Translations under genes and position numbers: made by a program
Notes under the pieces: generated by a model
The model's database searches: none
The model's input: the letters and a program-made list of their open reading frames with translations, nothing else
Told to the model about the DNA's origin: nothing
Origin: an uncultured Ruminococcus sp.
Lineage (GTDB): Bacteria; Bacillota; Clostridia; Oscillospirales; Ruminococcaceae
DNA length: 6,441 bases
Reading direction: 5' to 3'
Assembly: GCA_947174965.1 (NCBI GenBank)
Contig: CAMWKY010000125.1
Span: 1 to 6,441 of the forward strand
Shown: positions 5,566 to 6,441 of the stretch, in pieces
How the letters are laid out: each line of letters opens with the position of its first letter
Numbering within the stretch: position 1 is the stretch's first letter

Positions 5566-6114
5566 ATGAATATACAGGAAGAAAGAGTAGATCTGAGAAA
5601 TTCAACTTCTGAAGAAAATGAACAGAGAAAACAGCAGACACAGCTTATTTTTAAGTTGAATCATACGATGCCGATGACAGATGAGTATGCCGGAATATTA
5701 CAGAAATTATTCGGAGACAGACTGGGCGCTGGAAGCTATATTGCTGCTCCGTTACAAGGTGTTTGTATGGAAATGGTCACGATCGGAAAGAATGTTTATA
5801 TCAACAGCAATGCTTTGATGATGTCAAGAGGCAGAATCACCATTGAAGATGATGTTATGATCGCTGCAAATGTTTCTCTTCTTACCAACAATCATGACCC
5901 GTATGAAAGAGAAATACTTATCTGTAAGCCAATCGTAATCGGGCAGGGAGCATGGATTGGTGCAGGAGCTACTATTTTACCGGGAGTCACTGTGGGAAAA
6001 TATGCTATCGTAGGAGCTGCATCTGTTGTTACACATGATGTTCCGAATTATGGAGTAGCAGTTGGAAATCCTGCCAAACTTATCAAAACTCTTAACTCAT
6101 CAAAATTTGAGTAA
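5566..6114 (+). CDS. Hexapeptide-repeat O-acetyltransferase (maltose/galactoside acetyltransferase type)
   Basis: A 182-aa left-handed beta-helix acyltransferase of the Maa/LacA/NodL group, normally a trimer using acetyl-CoA. Residues about 71-157 carry the hexapeptide turns (VTIGKNVYINSNA, ITIEDDVMIAANV, IVIGQGAWIGAGATILPGVTVGKYAIVGAASVVTHDVP). His110 in LTNNHDPYER is the expected catalytic base, and GVAVGNPAKLIK (163-174) is the usual C-terminal CoA-side motif. The N-terminal helical part is shorter and less conserved than the classical Mac domain, so the acceptor may not be a sugar. AAGGAG (5551-5556) precedes ATG, 26 bases after the AKR stop, so both share the MerR-driven transcript. Family secure, substrate unknown. 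Confidence 0.95.
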   Translation: MNIQEERVDLRNSTSEENEQRKQQTQLIFKLNHTMPMTDEYAGILQKLFGDRLGAGSYIAAPLQGVCMEMVTIGKNVYINSNALMMSRGRITIEDDVMIAANVSLLTNNHDPYEREILICKPIVIGQGAWIGAGATILPGVTVGKYAIVGAASVVTHDVPNYGVAVGNPAKLIKTLNSSKFE

Positions 6115-6118
6115 TTAA

Positions 6119-6161
6119 ATATGGATAGTTCCATATCAGAAATGAGTATATTTTCTCATTT
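6119..6161 (+). terminator. Two small tandem hairpins after the acetyltransferase gene
   Basis: ATATGGA/TCCATAT (6119-6125 with 6130-6136, 4-base loop) and AAATGAG/CTCATTT (6140-6146 with 6155-6161, 8-base loop) form two AT-rich 7-bp stems within 50 bases of the stop. Neither is directly followed by a T-run; TTTTTT comes at 6175-6180. They plausibly end the MerR operon weakly. Confidence 0.4.
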
Positions 6162-6270
6162 ACCTTAAATCAGATTTTTTCATTTTAACTGAGTCTTTAT
6201 GAATATGATTTAATATTATGATGATTAAATGAAAATTATGTGTTGAATAGATGAAATACCGCAAAATATA

Positions 6271-6299
6271 TTGACACCGTGCTATAATGTGCGTATAAT
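6271..6299 (+). promoter_or_regulatory. Full-consensus promoter for a gene beyond the window
   Basis: TTGACA (6271-6276) and TATAAT (6294-6299) are both perfect and exactly 17 bases apart, the strongest promoter in the window. Transcription would begin near 6306, at the left end of the long palindrome. No start codon with a ribosome site follows before 6441, so the gene it serves lies to the right or the transcript has a long leader. Confidence 0.8.
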
Positions 6300-6305
6300 A
6301 TAACA

Positions 6306-6332
6306 AGGATACTGACACAGTGTCAGTATCCT
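6306..6332. repeat. 27-bp perfect palindrome, probable repressor operator
   Basis: AGGATACTGACAC and GTGTCAGTATCCT are perfect 13-base arms around a single A (6319). It sits at the predicted transcript start of the consensus promoter, where a bound repressor would block initiation. The TGACAC-N-GTGTCA core is the kind of site many TetR-family repressors use. A partial copy of the core, CACCGTG (6275-6281), overlaps the -35, its centre 41 bases from the first. No T-run follows, so a terminator is less likely. An RNA hairpin role remains possible. Confidence 0.65.
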
Positions 6333-6441
6333 GGCGTAAAATCAATTATGCATGATTTGACAGAACTTTTGCAGACATATATTTGAGTATTGATTTAAAT
6401 GCGCAATTTCAACAAATAGAATTTTTAAGATTATGCTAAAT
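6333..6441. other. AT-rich tail without a recognisable gene
   Basis: Stops occur in all frames and no GGAGG-type site with a start codon is visible. It may be the leader of a gene beginning beyond 6441. Confidence 0.5.

Noticed and set aside
6283..6288. TATAAT as the -10 of the right-hand promoter
   Set aside because: It is only six bases from the TTGACA; the second TATAAT at 6294-6299 gives the ideal 17-base spacing.
6160..6345. 61-codon minus-strand open frame in the right-hand non-coding region
   Set aside because: It crosses the long palindrome and the consensus promoter, has low-complexity Ile/His/Tyr-rich sequence and no clear ribosome site.
6357..6383. Second TTGACA with a possible TATATT downstream
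   Set aside because: The spacer is 15 bases for TATATT, and at 17 bases only a poor TATTTG is found; too weak to call.
1..6441. Mobile element, CRISPR, tRNA or rRNA
   Set aside because: No transposase or integrase motifs, no regularly spaced direct repeats and no cloverleaf or rRNA-like sequence were found.

Overview
The window looks like chromosomal DNA of a low-GC, anaerobic gut or rumen Clostridia, most likely Ruminococcus or a close relative in the Oscillospiraceae. The reasons are strong GGAGG-type ribosome sites, near-consensus sigma-A promoters, a dockerin segment of the ruminococcal type (calcium loop followed by NVFDLCLMKRE), and a 4Fe-4S aldo/keto reductase typical of anaerobes. 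The genus is an inference. No rRNA, tRNA, CRISPR array, transposase or integrase was seen.

Layout. Positions 73-948 (minus) encode a LysR-family regulator. It diverges from a three-gene operon on the plus strand: a 79-aa small protein of unknown function (1090-1329), an alpha/beta-hydrolase-fold protein that lacks the usual catalytic serine (1331-2305), and an unusual 497-aa exported fusion protein (2330-3823). The divergent region carries two near-consensus promoters with 17-bp spacers and a T-N11-A palindrome placed where a LysR regulator would both activate the operon and repress itself. A long hairpin (3842-3890) ends this unit. A second unit follows under a MerR-type promoter with a 19-bp spacer and a central dyad: a MerR regulator starting at TTG (4014-4397), a 4Fe-4S aldo/keto reductase (4424-5539) and a hexapeptide-repeat acetyltransferase (5566-6114). 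The last 327 bases hold no convincing gene. They contain two small hairpins, a perfect TTGACA-N17-TATAAT promoter and a 27-bp perfect palindrome that looks like an operator for a gene beyond the window.

How the genes may work together. Both units contain an aldo/keto reductase (AKR) and each has its own regulator. The MerR protein has a single cysteine at residue 52, the position of the electrophile-sensing cysteine of Bacillus AdhR, which suggests a reactive-aldehyde or quinone response, with reduction by AKRs and O-acetylation. This is inference. The most remarkable object is the product of 2330-3823: signal peptide or lipobox, half-degenerate dockerin, cyclophilin-like domain and complete AKR domain in one chain. 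It would place a nicotinamide-dependent reductase outside the membrane. Ribosome-site-like sequences at both internal domain junctions suggest that it was assembled from separate genes or that shorter cytoplasmic forms are also made.
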